Assembly (NCBI RefSeq): GCF_003054445.1
Contig: NC_042509.1
Location: forward strand, 682,001 to 746,000
Direction of reading: 5' to 3'
DNA from: Pichia kudriavzevii
Taxonomy: Eukaryota > Ascomycota > Pichiomycetes > Pichiales > Pichiaceae
DNA length: 64,000 bases
Positions 1 to 9,685 of this stretch are shown here, piece by piece. How positions within the stretch are numbered: the stretch's first letter is position 1; each line of letters starts with the position of its first letter. Position numbers and translations under genes: made by a program. Under the pieces are notes generated by a model. It was not told the origin of the DNA and ran no database searches. It was given only the letters and a program-made list of their open reading frames with translations.

Positions 1-693
1 TGCCCAAATTCAATGGTATGTTCAAATTGCGGTCAAAAAGGACACTTTCGGAACAACTGTCCTTCAAAAAGGATGCAAACATATTGTGTTGAATGTGATT
101 CTAGAAATCATTCAAGTGACCGGTGCCCATATATATGGAGAAGCTATCTTGTCAAACCTAAAGATCGGAAAACTAAGATGGCATACCCAACCAATCAGAT
201 ATTCTGCTATAACTGTGCTGAAAAGGGCCACTACGGTGACGATTGCAAGCAATTGAGGGTTTCAAAGACACCAAATATTAATGGATCAGCGTTTAGTGGT
301 GCTAATTTGCCAAAGGAGCTAATTAGTCAATATAATGATACACAAAACAGAAATTCAGGTAATAACAACAACAGAAAGCGTAACTACGATACAGCAAATA
401 ATGTGAACTATAATTATGCACCACCACCATACCCGAGGTACAATAACTACAATAATAACAATGGAAACAGAAGTGGGAACAACAACAACTATAAAAACCG
501 TAATTATAACAATAATAAATACAAAAACAGTAATTTACCCAGTGGGCCAACTAAAAGTGGCTATTTAGCAAACAAGAACAACTATGGAAACCAGGGAAGA
601 AATAACAACTATTCCAACTCGAACTATAACAACCAGAGGAACTCAAATAGCTATAACTCTAGATCATCGTATTTCAATAGTAGAAGATATTGA
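1..693 (+). CDS. AIR1: AIR1/AIR2-type zinc-knuckle protein of the TRAMP complex (5' end outside window)
   Basis: The reading frame is open to the left edge, so the N-terminus is missing; the ATG at 13 is internal. Three complete CCHC knuckles are visible (CSNCGQKGHFRNNC, then YCVECDSRNHSSDRC, then FCYNCAEKGHYGDDC), and the first four residues look like the end of an earlier knuckle. The order and the linker CPYIWRSYLV match yeast Air1/Air2, which have five knuckles. These proteins hold substrate RNA for the Trf4/5 poly(A) polymerase and Mtr4 helicase, and so feed nuclear RNA to the exosome. The last 130 residues are Asn/Tyr/Arg-rich low-complexity sequence, probably a disordered RNA-binding tail. 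Family assignment is firm; which of the two S. cerevisiae paralogues it corresponds to cannot be told. Confidence 0.85.
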   Translation, partial: CPNSMVCSNCGQKGHFRNNCPSKRMQTYCVECDSRNHSSDRCPYIWRSYLVKPKDRKTKMAYPTNQIFCYNCAEKGHYGDDCKQLRVSKTPNINGSAFSGANLPKELISQYNDTQNRNSGNNNNRKRNYDTANNVNYNYAPPPYPRYNNYNNNNGNRSGNNNNYKNRNYNNNKYKNSNLPSGPTKSGYLANKNNYGNQGRNNNYSNSNYNNQRNSNSYNSRSSYFNSRRY

Positions 694-816
694 AAACATT
701 GATTTCTTTGGCCCTGTATGTATTGTAATGATTAGTGCATTGTTTTATAGACTGTATAAGATAGTTATTACCTGTAGACTATAAACACTATTTTTTGACG
801 GGCTGCGACATTTTGA

Positions 817-987
817 TCAGCGCATGACACTGGATTGTGTACGATTCTTTTCAAGGTTTTTCAGATTTTCAAGTTTGATTTCTGTCATTGTCTTCATCCG
901 CCCTGGCGTTTCACCTTTTAAACCATTGAACACTGGATCCATAGCTTGAGCGAACATCTTATCAGGCGATACCCCATCAGCATTCAT
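817..987 (-). CDS. Possible small protein of 56 residues, unknown
   Basis: A short frame starting at the ATG at 987 encodes a hydrophilic peptide with a mixed-charge, probably helical second half (MTEIKLENLKNLEKNRTQ). The frame stays open upstream to 1083, but that part looks like translated promoter or intron sequence. It lies between the convergent end of the AIR gene and the 3' end of NUP49, in a gap of about 500 bases that would otherwise be empty. I do not recognise a family. It could be a small gene, the last exon of a spliced gene, or chance. Confidence 0.3.
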   Translation of the reverse strand: MNADGVSPDKMFAQAMDPVFNGLKGETPGRMKTMTEIKLENLKNLEKNRTQSSVMR

Positions 988-1207
988 TGCCCCTAGCGAA
1001 ATGACTTGAAAAATTGAAAAATGAAACATGAGGTTGAAAAGGATCACATAGAAATGGACGCATCGATCCAGGCTTGTTCTCACACAGAAGAAGCATGGTG
1101 TAAAGTACTACCACATCTGAAATTTTTTTTTTTTTTCATCTACAACTCACCGAACAGGCTAGAAAATACACTATACCACTCTATATTATATGTCTATAAA
1201 GCTACAC

Positions 1208-2878
1208 CTAGAACTTCTGATTAGCGTCTCCAAGTTTGCTTATGTTGTGATGAATCTCCGCAAACTCATTAGCTAGTTCAACATACAATTTAAATTCTTC
1301 TTGTAGCGTTTGCACTATCATTTGTAAACCAGCTTTCTGATTGTTGTTCGAGTTGGAGTTTTCTAAGTCACTAATACAGTTTTCAACTTCCTGTAGTATT
1401 AATTCATACCTGCTGATGTTTTCTTTAAAATCTTCTATTTTATTAATGAAAAAAGAGTTCAATACTGAGGTTATATTAATAGATGTTTCTTTGGAACTCT
1501 GTTGTTTCTGCTGTTGCTGTTGCTGTTGCTGATCTTGCGGAGATGCAGTCCTATTACTACTCACACCTATAATAACCTTCAAAGACCCTGGATCTTGATT
1601 TTGATCGTTTCCGGAATTTGACATTGGATTAGTCAACTGTAGGAATACTTTGATTAATTTTTCTACCCAATCATTGAAACTTTCCAATGTTTTACTTTTG
1701 AAAGTTTCAACGAACTTCAAGTCAGAAGTCAATGCTTGACTGGTGGAAGCATAATTTTTCTCCAAATAGCTAATGTCTCTTGGAACACTAACTATTAGTT
1801 CTTGGTGATCAGCTTCTTGGTCTTTCAAATATTCGGCTATAGCTACTTGAGTTTGAATATGTGCGTCCAATTGCTTGAGCTCTTCTTGAAGTGCAGGGGG
1901 CAAATCTGAGACTTTTGTCATTGCAGTTATCTGTGGGGCCTGCGGTTGTTGCAAAGACATGTTCTGTTGCTGCTGTTGTCCAAAAAGAGAAGTTCCTCCA
2001 TTCGCACCAAACGTACCGTTGGTAACTGTAGGTTTTGAACCAAACCCAAAAGAGCTTGATGCATTGTTGTTACCAAACAATGAAACTCCAGTAGATCCCG
2101 TTGGAGCAGAAGGTTTGGCACCGAACAGGCTACCGCCATTGGTGTTAGAAGTATTACTTGTACCTCCAAATAAACTGCCAGTAGCACTATTAGTGGTAGC
2201 AGAGTTACTATTGGCCCCACCAAATAAACCTCCAGAAGCAGGTGCCGAACTATTCGAAGGTTTATTACCGAACAATCCACCAGAAGCAACGTTTCCTCCA
2301 GTTGCAGCACTTGTGGATGGATTACCAAATCCAAAATTACCACCAGAGATAGACGTATTTGTGTTAGTCCCTGCGTTGTTGTTACCAAAACTAAAATTAG
2401 TTGAACCCGTGGCCGCCGTACCCGAAGGTTTAGCACCGAATAGACCGCCTGAAAGAGCGTTATTATTTACACTGCTATTCCCTCCAAATGAAAATCCAGT
2501 ACCACCAGCTGAATTATTACTGAGGTTAGTAGTATTGGTATTATTATTAGCGTTGGCAAATAAACCACCACTATTTGGAGTATTAGTGTTTGTTGACCCA
2601 AAGCCAACAGTATTTGTGGAACCTAAAGGCTTAGTACCAAAACCACCGGCAGAGTTGTTGTTACCCACATTGCTGCCACCAAATCCAAAACCCCCAGATG
2701 AATTATTGTTTCCAGTGTTACTAGCACTGTTATTGTTATTGTTATTACCAAAGCTGAAACCAGTTGAGGGGGTGTTATTTGCAGTGTTGTTATTGTTGTT
2801 ACCGAACGAAAAACCGCCGGTGGCAGGTTTATTTTGACCAAAGCTAAATCCGGTTCCTCCGGATGTTCCACCAAACAT
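1208..2878 (-). CDS. NUP49: FG-nucleoporin Nup49 (Nsp1 subcomplex)
   Basis: The protein has 556 residues. The first 310 or so are Asn/Ser/Thr/Gly-rich with many FG, GLFG and SLFG motifs, beginning directly at MFGGTSGG. The rest is a coiled-coil region (from about TKVSDLPPALQEELKQLD) that in this family pairs with Nsp1 and Nup57 and is anchored by Nic96 in the central channel of the nuclear pore. The FG part forms the permeability barrier and binds karyopherins. Neighbours support Nup49 over Nup57: in S. cerevisiae NUP49, XRN1 and BUD13 are adjacent with the same relative orientations. A polyglutamine tract interrupts the coiled-coil part (about 1502-1535). Confidence 0.85.
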   Translation of the reverse strand: MFGGTSGGTGFSFGQNKPATGGFSFGNNNNNTANNTPSTGFSFGNNNNNNSASNTGNNNSSGGFGFGGSNVGNNNSAGGFGTKPLGSTNTVGFGSTNTNTPNSGGLFANANNNTNTTNLSNNSAGGTGFSFGGNSSVNNNALSGGLFGAKPSGTAATGSTNFSFGNNNAGTNTNTSISGGNFGFGNPSTSAATGGNVASGGLFGNKPSNSSAPASGGLFGGANSNSATTNSATGSLFGGTSNTSNTNGGSLFGAKPSAPTGSTGVSLFGNNNASSSFGFGSKPTVTNGTFGANGGTSLFGQQQQQNMSLQQPQAPQITAMTKVSDLPPALQEELKQLDAHIQTQVAIAEYLKDQEADHQELIVSVPRDISYLEKNYASTSQALTSDLKFVETFKSKTLESFNDWVEKLIKVFLQLTNPMSNSGNDQNQDPGSLKVIIGVSSNRTASPQDQQQQQQQQKQQSSKETSINITSVLNSFFINKIEDFKENISRYELILQEVENCISDLENSNSNNNQKAGLQMIVQTLQEEFKLYVELANEFAEIHHNISKLGDANQKF

Positions 2879-3187
2879 TTTTTTGCCTGCAAATAATTAC
2901 TCTTGCACACCAATTGGGGCCCTACTCTTCAATTGAATGGTTGGAAATCAGAATTAAAAAAAAATCAGGGAAATCTCTACTATGAAGAAAAAAAAAAACA
3001 TGTTAAGAAACGTATTTGACCCGTGCACCAGAATGACGCGCATTTTTTTGCTCTCGAAAAATGACTTTATCAAATGAACAACAATTGCATTTCACCGGCC
3101 ATAAGCACTGGCGTTCCAAGGGTGAAAGATTTGGTAATAAGTTCCAACTTTCTAGCTAAAAGAACATCGACTGCTTCTTTACTTAAC
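2879..3187. promoter_or_regulatory. Divergent promoter region between NUP49 and XRN1
   Basis: A 309-base gap between two divergently read genes, so it must hold both promoters. It contains short A-runs (around 2956-2964 and 2989-2997) typical of nucleosome-depleted yeast promoters. I see no further gene or recognisable operator. Confidence 0.5.
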
Positions 3188-6100
3188 ATGGGTATTCCGA
3201 AATTCTTTAGGTTGATCTCTGAGAGATGGCCTCTGATATCCCAGAAAATCAGTGTCCCAGAGGAAATTGAATATGACAATTTATATCTCGATATGAACTC
3301 AATTTTACATAACTGTTCCCATTCAAATGATGGAGAAATTAGTCGTTTGACAGATGAACAGATATTTGGTGCTATCTTTGCTTACATTGATTATCTTTTC
3401 AATTTGATCAAGCCTAAAAAAGTATTTTATATGGCTATTGATGGTGTTGCACCAAGGGCCAAGATGAACCAGCAAAGAGCCAGAAGATTCAGGTCAGCAG
3501 TTGAAGCAGAGGAAGCATTGAAGAAGGCCATTGCCTCTGGAGAACCAATACCAAAAGAACCTGCTTTTGACACTAATGCCATTACTCCAGGCACAGAATT
3601 CATGGCCAGGGTCACTGAAAACTTGAAGTTTTACATCAACCAGAAAGTTTCAAATGATAAACAATGGCAAGACATTGAAATTATATTATCTGGCCATGAA
3701 GTACCTGGTGAAGGTGAACATAAAATTATGGAGTATATCAGAGTGCAAAAGGCGCAGGAAAACTACAATCCAAACACCAGACACTGTGTTTACGGTTTAG
3801 ATGCTGATTTAATCATGTTGGGTTTGGTGGCCCATGAACCCCATTTTTCACTTTTAAGAGAAGAGGTGACTTTTGGCCGTAATAAACAAAGTTCCACAGA
3901 TGTTTCTAAGCAAACATTCTTCTTATTGCACATTAGTTTAGTTAGAGACTACTTGAAGGAGGAATTCAAGAACTTGAGCGATGAAATATCTTTTGAATAC
4001 AACTTTGAAAGAGTGTTGGATGACTTAATTCTTATTCTTTACGTTATTGGTAATGATTTCTTACCGAATTTACCAGACCTTCATCTTAATAAGGGCGCAT
4101 TCCCTCTTCTTTTACATAGTTTTAAAGAGGCTATGAGACGTTCAGACGGTTATTTGAATGAATACGGTAAGATTAATTTGAAAAGACTTGCTATTTGGCT
4201 TGATATATTATCTGTTTTTGAATTGGAAAATTTTGAAGAAGGTGATATTGATGTTGAATGGTTCAACAAGCAATTGGATAATGTTTCGAGAAGAGGTGAA
4301 AGAAGAAGAGAAAGACAGGGTAAAGAACTTCTGATTAAACAGCAGAAAAAAGTTGTTGGATTGATTGCAGCTTGGCTAATGAAAGTATATCATGAAAACT
4401 ATAACATTAAAGAATTCCATTTGGATGAGTCAAAAATACCTGAGATTGAGTTACCTTCTGATTTTTTTGAGAGTGAGTTTAACATTCAGTTTATTAAAAA
4501 GTTTGCGTACGATATTGGATTATTTATTGTTCATAGTAGAAGTACCAATCAGTATACAGCAAAATTAGACATTGATGGGATCAGTCCTGATGAAACTGAA
4601 GAGGAGCTCAATAAAAGACTTATAGATATCAAACAGACGATTAGAAAGTATCAGTCGAGTGTCATTGTTGAAGATGAAGAAACTTTGCAATCAGAAGAGG
4701 CTTTATATAATGAGAAATTTGAAAACTGGAAGGATAATTACTATAAAGAGAAGCTTCACTTTTCTATCAAAGACACCGAAGAGCTCACAAAAATCACGGA
4801 AAACTATATTGAAGGTTTGCAGTGGGTCTTGAATTATTATTATACTGGTATTTGTTCTTGGCCATGGTATTACAGGTACCATTATGCTCCACGTATTTCA
4901 GATTTGAGATACGGCTTAAATGTTAAGTTTAATTTTGAGTTAGGCAAGCCTTTTACCCCATTCGAACAGTTGATGAGTGTTCTTCCAGAGAGATCAAAGG
5001 AATTAATTCCTATCACCTATAGACACTTAATGACAGATGACGATTCGCCAATCAAAGACTTTTATCCGGATGATTGTGAAATCGATAAGAATGGTAAGTC
5101 AGCGTCGTGGGAAGCAGTTGTTTTACTTTCTTTTGTTGATGAAAAGAGACTGAAGGAAGCAATGGCTCCATTAAACGACAGGTTGACAAAAGAGGAAAAG
5201 AAGAGAAATAGTTTTGGATTGAACCTAATTTTCCATTTCAATCCACAAGTCAAAACATTAATTAAATCACCACTACCATCCGCATTCCCAGACTTTGAAT
5301 CGCATGCTATCGAATCTGTCTATAGGTTACCATCAATGGACGGGAAGTCTTTTATTATTGGTCTGTCCAAAAATGTGAAGACCGGTACCCATATGATTGC
5401 AGGTTTTCCTACGATCGAAACCATTCCACATACCTCGAATTTGCAGAAGGACGAACTACTTATTTTCCAGCAACCTGCTAGATCCGAATCAATGATTTTG
5501 ACACTTGAAAATGAATTCGAGAGTATTAATCCGGAGCAATTCGCACATCTGTATTGTGGTAAAAACATTTATGCCAATTGGCCATACTTGAGGGAGTACT
5601 CTGTTGTGTATGTTACAGATGGTATGATGAGGTATGAGTTGGCCAAAGTTGGTGGCTCTTTCAAAGTAATTTCTAGCCCCCTTGAAAAGTTTGAAATTTC
5701 CGAATATGAGTCTCAGATTGCTGATATTAATTATGCGATGCATAAAAAGTTAGGTTTAAGATTTTCTTCTGGTGAACTCTCATCCGAGATAATCGTTGAG
5801 TCTTCTAATAAGGAGCAGAAATTCCCTAAGGAACCTATTGAAGGGTTAGTATATGCGAAAAGAGTCATTGGCGTGACGCCTAACAATAAGGGCAAGTTAG
5901 TAAAAGTTTTTTCTGACAAAATCGACTGTTTTCCTATCCAGATTGTTGTTCCAACAATAGAAAATGCTGACCCAAGATTCCAAGAAAAAGAAATGTTGCC
6001 ACTCGAGGAAGAATATCCCAAGGGTTCACCAATTATTTTCCTCGGAAAATCTGCTTATGGTACTCCAGCAACTGTTATCAGCACCGAAAAAAACACTCTA

Positions 6101-7786
6101 GCGATTCAATTTGCAAGACAGGAGACACCAGAACCAACTTTCGGTATTGCGGCTGCTAAAGTCGAGGAAGAAAATATCAAGTATCGGTCTGCCTTTGATG
6201 CTGCCAAAATTTTAGGTTTGAACACCTATTTCTTATCGAAGATAACATCAACGTATATGATTTACGATACCAAAGAGAAGAAGATCAATGTTGGCTTAAG
6301 TTTGAAATTTGAAGGTAAAGGTATTAAAACCTTAGGCTTTACTAGAAAAAATGGTAGGGGTTGGGAATACAGTGATCTGGCAATTAATTTAATCCGGGAA
6401 TACATGAGTAAATTTCCGGATTTAATAACTGGTTTGTTGAGATACAAAGGACATAATATACCACTAGTAACAGACATTTTCCCACAGAAGAATATTGAGG
6501 AACTTTCGAGTCTATTAAGAGAAGTGAAAGATTACTTGTTGAATAAGCATGAATCGTTGAATCAGGTTTCTCTATCAAGTGACTCGCTGTCCAAATTTTC
6601 TATTGCTAAAATTGAGGAGCAGGTTATTAACTACATGCAAACACCACAGCCAGTCAAAACTGCCAACGTTAAAAACATCCCGAGATTTGCAGTATTAAAT
6701 CCATCTGTTCCCGTTTTGAAATTGAAGCAACAGCAGTTCAGATTAGGAGATCGCGTTATATATGTTCTTGATTCGGGGAAGGTCCCATTGTTCTCGAAAG
6801 GTACTGTTATTGGTTATAGGTCTTCGGATACTTCTGTCTCAGTTCATGTTTTATTTGACCTACCTATTTTAACTGGTAATTCATTTGATGGTAGACTAAA
6901 AACACAACGAGGTTTATCAGTTGACTCTTCTGCATTGCTAAACCTAACCTTGAAACAATTTATTTATGTATCCAAAGCTGCTACTTCCAAGTCTAAAACT
7001 AACGTTACCTCCAGATCCCAGAATGGTGGCAGCAATGTACCAAAGAAAACACCCAAGCCCGCAAATAAGGGCAAAATCCCAGAAAGGCAGGACGGGGAAG
7101 CAGAAAGACTAAAAGCTGAAAAGAAAAATCAATCGAAAAAAGAATTATTGACAATTATTAAAAACACAAAGGAAAAGGGTAAGTTTTCCCCAAACGCAGC
7201 ACACGAGGTCAAACCAGACGAGAAACAAGAAGATGCACTACCAGCAACGAATGGTAATGCAAAGAAACTTTTGAATAAGATAGTCAACAATGCGATCCAC
7301 TCGTCCAATGGAAATGGTCAATCTGCTGCTTCACCAATGCCAAACTACCCAATGCCAATATATCCGCAGATGGGACCAAATGGCATGCCGTTCTTGCCAC
7401 CATTTCCGATGCCTATGATTCCACAACAAATGATGTACCCTTACATGACACAGGCACCACCAATGGCTGTTCCGGGTATGCCTTTTTCTCCTTCATTGCA
7501 GGGCCAACCAGCCCCAGATACTGCCCCACAACATCAACCACGTGTCGATACTGATACTTCTGAAGATGTTCTTAATGCATTAAAGGGAAACAGTAAGGAA
7601 ATTGGCGATAACTACAATGCGAAAACAAATTCTGACCATTCCAGTAGAGGCCACAAAGGCGGATCAAAAGGAGGCAACAGAGGCAGTACTAGGGGGCATA
7701 GAGGAAGAAACAGAGGTGGACATAGAGGTGGACAAAGAGGTTGTGGGAGCTCAGCTGGAGATTCACAACAAAAAGTGACTGCATGA
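3188..7786 (+). CDS. XRN1: 5'-3' exoribonuclease Xrn1
   Basis: I place the start at the ATG at 3188 because the family begins MGIPKFFR; the frame stays open 38 codons further upstream, but that part is not conserved. This gives 1532 residues, close to the S. cerevisiae length (1528). The N-terminal nuclease domain is clear, with WP, LYLDMNSILHNC, DGVAPRAKMNQQRARRFR and the metal-binding GLDADLIMLGL. Then follow the D1-D4 region and a long low-complexity tail. Xrn1 degrades decapped mRNA in the cytoplasm. The tail has a Met/Pro-rich stretch (about 7340-7500) and ends in a Gly/Arg/His-rich run (about 7645-7745), suggesting extra RNA or protein contacts. It is convergent with BUD13. Confidence 0.97.
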   Translation: MGIPKFFRLISERWPLISQKISVPEEIEYDNLYLDMNSILHNCSHSNDGEISRLTDEQIFGAIFAYIDYLFNLIKPKKVFYMAIDGVAPRAKMNQQRARRFRSAVEAEEALKKAIASGEPIPKEPAFDTNAITPGTEFMARVTENLKFYINQKVSNDKQWQDIEIILSGHEVPGEGEHKIMEYIRVQKAQENYNPNTRHCVYGLDADLIMLGLVAHEPHFSLLREEVTFGRNKQSSTDVSKQTFFLLHISLVRDYLKEEFKNLSDEISFEYNFERVLDDLILILYVIGNDFLPNLPDLHLNKGAFPLLLHSFKEAMRRSDGYLNEYGKINLKRLAIWLDILSVFELENFEEGDIDVEWFNKQLDNVSRRGERRRERQGKELLIKQQKKVVGLIAAWLMKVYHENYNIKEFHLDESKIPEIELPSDFFESEFNIQFIKKFAYDIGLFIVHSRSTNQYTAKLDIDGISPDETEEELNKRLIDIKQTIRKYQSSVIVEDEETLQSEEALYNEKFENWKDNYYKEKLHFSIKDTEELTKITENYIEGLQWVLNYYYTGICSWPWYYRYHYAPRISDLRYGLNVKFNFELGKPFTPFEQLMSVLPERSKELIPITYRHLMTDDDSPIKDFYPDDCEIDKNGKSASWEAVVLLSFVDEKRLKEAMAPLNDRLTKEEKKRNSFGLNLIFHFNPQVKTLIKSPLPSAFPDFESHAIESVYRLPSMDGKSFIIGLSKNVKTGTHMIAGFPTIETIPHTSNLQKDELLIFQQPARSESMILTLENEFESINPEQFAHLYCGKNIYANWPYLREYSVVYVTDGMMRYELAKVGGSFKVISSPLEKFEISEYESQIADINYAMHKKLGLRFSSGELSSEIIVESSNKEQKFPKEPIEGLVYAKRVIGVTPNNKGKLVKVFSDKIDCFPIQIVVPTIENADPRFQEKEMLPLEEEYPKGSPIIFLGKSAYGTPATVISTEKNTLAIQFARQETPEPTFGIAAAKVEEENIKYRSAFDAAKILGLNTYFLSKITSTYMIYDTKEKKINVGLSLKFEGKGIKTLGFTRKNGRGWEYSDLAINLIREYMSKFPDLITGLLRYKGHNIPLVTDIFPQKNIEELSSLLREVKDYLLNKHESLNQVSLSSDSLSKFSIAKIEEQVINYMQTPQPVKTANVKNIPRFAVLNPSVPVLKLKQQQFRLGDRVIYVLDSGKVPLFSKGTVIGYRSSDTSVSVHVLFDLPILTGNSFDGRLKTQRGLSVDSSALLNLTLKQFIYVSKAATSKSKTNVTSRSQNGGSNVPKKTPKPANKGKIPERQDGEAERLKAEKKNQSKKELLTIIKNTKEKGKFSPNAAHEVKPDEKQEDALPATNGNAKKLLNKIVNNAIHSSNGNGQSAASPMPNYPMPIYPQMGPNGMPFLPPFPMPMIPQQMMYPYMTQAPPMAVPGMPFSPSLQGQPAPDTAPQHQPRVDTDTSEDVLNALKGNSKEIGDNYNAKTNSDHSSRGHKGGSKGGNRGSTRGHRGRNRGGHRGGQRGCGSSAGDSQQKVTA

Positions 7787-7946
7787 AGAACGTAATCTAA
7801 CCCTTCCTTTTTTTTTTGGTTAGTGCAAGATTCGAAAATATTACGAGTTTTCTATAAAAAGTTGTATTATATTTTCGTAGTGGATGTATTTATGAACCTC
7901 TGTATACTAAGGAGCAAACCAAGTTTCCTTATTGTCGTTTTCAGTA

Positions 7947-8744
7947 TCACTTTGTTGTATGTCTATCAAACCATTTCTGTTCAAAACCATTTCCCCTGAT
8001 TATTCCGTCCCATCTCCATCCTGGTTTAATATTAAATCGATTTGGAGGATATCGACTTTCATCTTTATATAGTTTTCGACCTGAAATGCTCACATATTTA
8101 GATTCCAATTTCTTCTTATGTTTCTGGATAACATTTTTGTTAAATAACAAAGCTGGATCTTCAGATTTGATATCTTCTTTTTGTTTGCTTAATAACTTTT
8201 CATCATTCTCGTAGTTGTTTAATCCTACACTTTTCATTTCGTTTATTTTTTCCTGCAGTTTTCGTTCTTCTAATATTCCCGCTTCATTTCTATTTCGATG
8301 TTTGATTTCGTCCTCAATTAACTTTTTTTGTTTAGCCTTATCAAGATCTTTTATTTCATACTCTGTCAATTTATGGCTCTTAGGATCTCGTTCAATTGCT
8401 TGTCTTTGAACCTCCTGCCTTTTGAGCAGATCTAATTCATCTTTTGTTTTCTTTTCCTTTAGTTCCTGCTCCTTGACCAACTCTTCGTGACTCCGTAGAC
8501 CACCAATTGGCTTTCTTGCTACAGTATTTTCTTGGATCGTGGTATCATTAGCATCCAACACTTCTGTCTCACCACTTTGTATTTTCCTGCTGGCTGATGA
8601 TTTGTTCTCTTGGTTCAATCTTTTCTTCTTACTATTAGGATCATCTGTTTCATGTTGATCTATATCCAAACTTCTCTTCTCTGACATGGTTCTCGTAGCA
8701 TATTTCTTCTTCATATACTCCTCTAACGAGTTTGGTGTCCTCAT
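7947..8744 (-). CDS. BUD13: Bud13/Cwc26, RES complex pre-mRNA retention and splicing factor
   Basis: The start chosen is the ATG at 8744 (MRTPNSLEEYMKKKY), which gives the usual N-terminal SLxEYxKKKY motif and has an A-rich context. The frame runs 30 codons further, but that extension is a run of Phe from a T-tract. The protein has 265 residues: a charged, coiled-coil-like middle and the conserved C-terminus (NRFNIKPGWRWDGIIRGNGF) that in this family binds Snu17 in the RES complex with Pml1. RES binds the spliceosome near the 3' end of introns and helps keep unspliced mRNA in the nucleus. It is convergent with XRN1, as in S. cerevisiae. Confidence 0.93.
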   Translation of the reverse strand: MRTPNSLEEYMKKKYATRTMSEKRSLDIDQHETDDPNSKKKRLNQENKSSASRKIQSGETEVLDANDTTIQENTVARKPIGGLRSHEELVKEQELKEKKTKDELDLLKRQEVQRQAIERDPKSHKLTEYEIKDLDKAKQKKLIEDEIKHRNRNEAGILEERKLQEKINEMKSVGLNNYENDEKLLSKQKEDIKSEDPALLFNKNVIQKHKKKLESKYVSISGRKLYKDESRYPPNRFNIKPGWRWDGIIRGNGFEQKWFDRHTTK

Positions 8745-8954
8745 TTTGGTCTTTTCCTCTGTGATTTCAGCCTCTGGAGATACGGGAATTAAAAGGGCTT
8801 CAAAAAAAAAAAAGAAGAATCTAGCCTGCAACATTTTACGGAATACTCGCTTTGTTTCTTTGTTGCAAATTCATGTACTAACTGTCCCGAGTTCTTTGAT
8901 GTTTTCCTATATGGATTTCTCTGGTGAACACTGGAGGTAGACCAAGCGAACACA

Positions 8955-9416
8955 ATGAGCCTAGAAGATTGGAGAAGAATAGATATTGATCAATACGATG
9001 CGGATGCGCAGTACGTTGCAGACGAGCTACCGGAGGGAAATTCTACCGCCACCGTTAGTGATATGCAAGCATTGTCAACAAAATTGCGTGGATTGATTCA
9101 ACGTATGGACATTGGCGAAGCATTCAAGACGTCAATTGAATTTGCACCTTATGGGGCAGGTGAAGATGTATGTGATGCGTTTCTTAGAGGTGTCTTTGAG
9201 ATTTTCACTAATGTTAAAATGAACGACATTCCAAATATCGTTACAAGTTTGGACTTGGATGTTTTAGATGTTGTCGTGAAATACATTTATACATTAATGG
9301 GTAAGGAGTTTGCATTGAAGCAATCCGGCTTGTTACTTGTTTGGTTAGATAGGATTGTCGATAAAGTAGGAGAAGGTCCAATCATACGATACTTGAGTGA
9401 CCCATATAAGCTCTAA
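8955..9416 (+). CDS. ARC15: Arp2/3 complex subunit Arc15 (ARPC5/p16)
   Basis: The 153-residue protein has the typical family start (DWRRIDIDQYDADA) and an all-helical remainder ending in YLSDPYKL. Length matches the family. Arc15 is the smallest subunit of the Arp2/3 actin nucleator and ties Arc40 to the Arp2 side of the complex; in yeast it is needed for actin patches and endocytosis. The gene is divergent from BUD13 with only about 210 bases between starts, so the two share a short promoter region. Confidence 0.93.
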   Translation: MSLEDWRRIDIDQYDADAQYVADELPEGNSTATVSDMQALSTKLRGLIQRMDIGEAFKTSIEFAPYGAGEDVCDAFLRGVFEIFTNVKMNDIPNIVTSLDLDVLDVVVKYIYTLMGKEFALKQSGLLLVWLDRIVDKVGEGPIIRYLSDPYKL

Positions 9417-9685
9417 ATGACTACGTAAATAGATAAGATATATCATAAATAAGACTCACAAAATCGTATATTTTTAGGAGTGGCTTGGGCTAAGAAATAT
9501 GTAATAAGTAACAGCTTTGATTTAAAGGAAGGGGGGTACAAATACACTCTTTGCTGAGAGTGAAATAGGAAATTCATGAATTTGAAAAGAGTCGGCGCAT
9601 GTTTAATAACCGGTTTATTTGCTTAAGAGAATTTTTTTATTAGCTCAAACTGGCCGTATTCAAATAAACCAATACTAACTGTGAT

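Noticed and set aside
1959-2837. A 292-codon frame on the plus strand antisense to NUP49, rich in Pro/Leu
   Set aside because: It mirrors the Asn/Gly/FG-repeat coding sequence of NUP49 and has no independent domain; such frames are expected opposite biased repeats.
3074-3187. A 38-codon N-terminal extension of XRN1
   Set aside because: The family begins exactly at MGIPKFF; the extension lies in the promoter gap and shows no motif.
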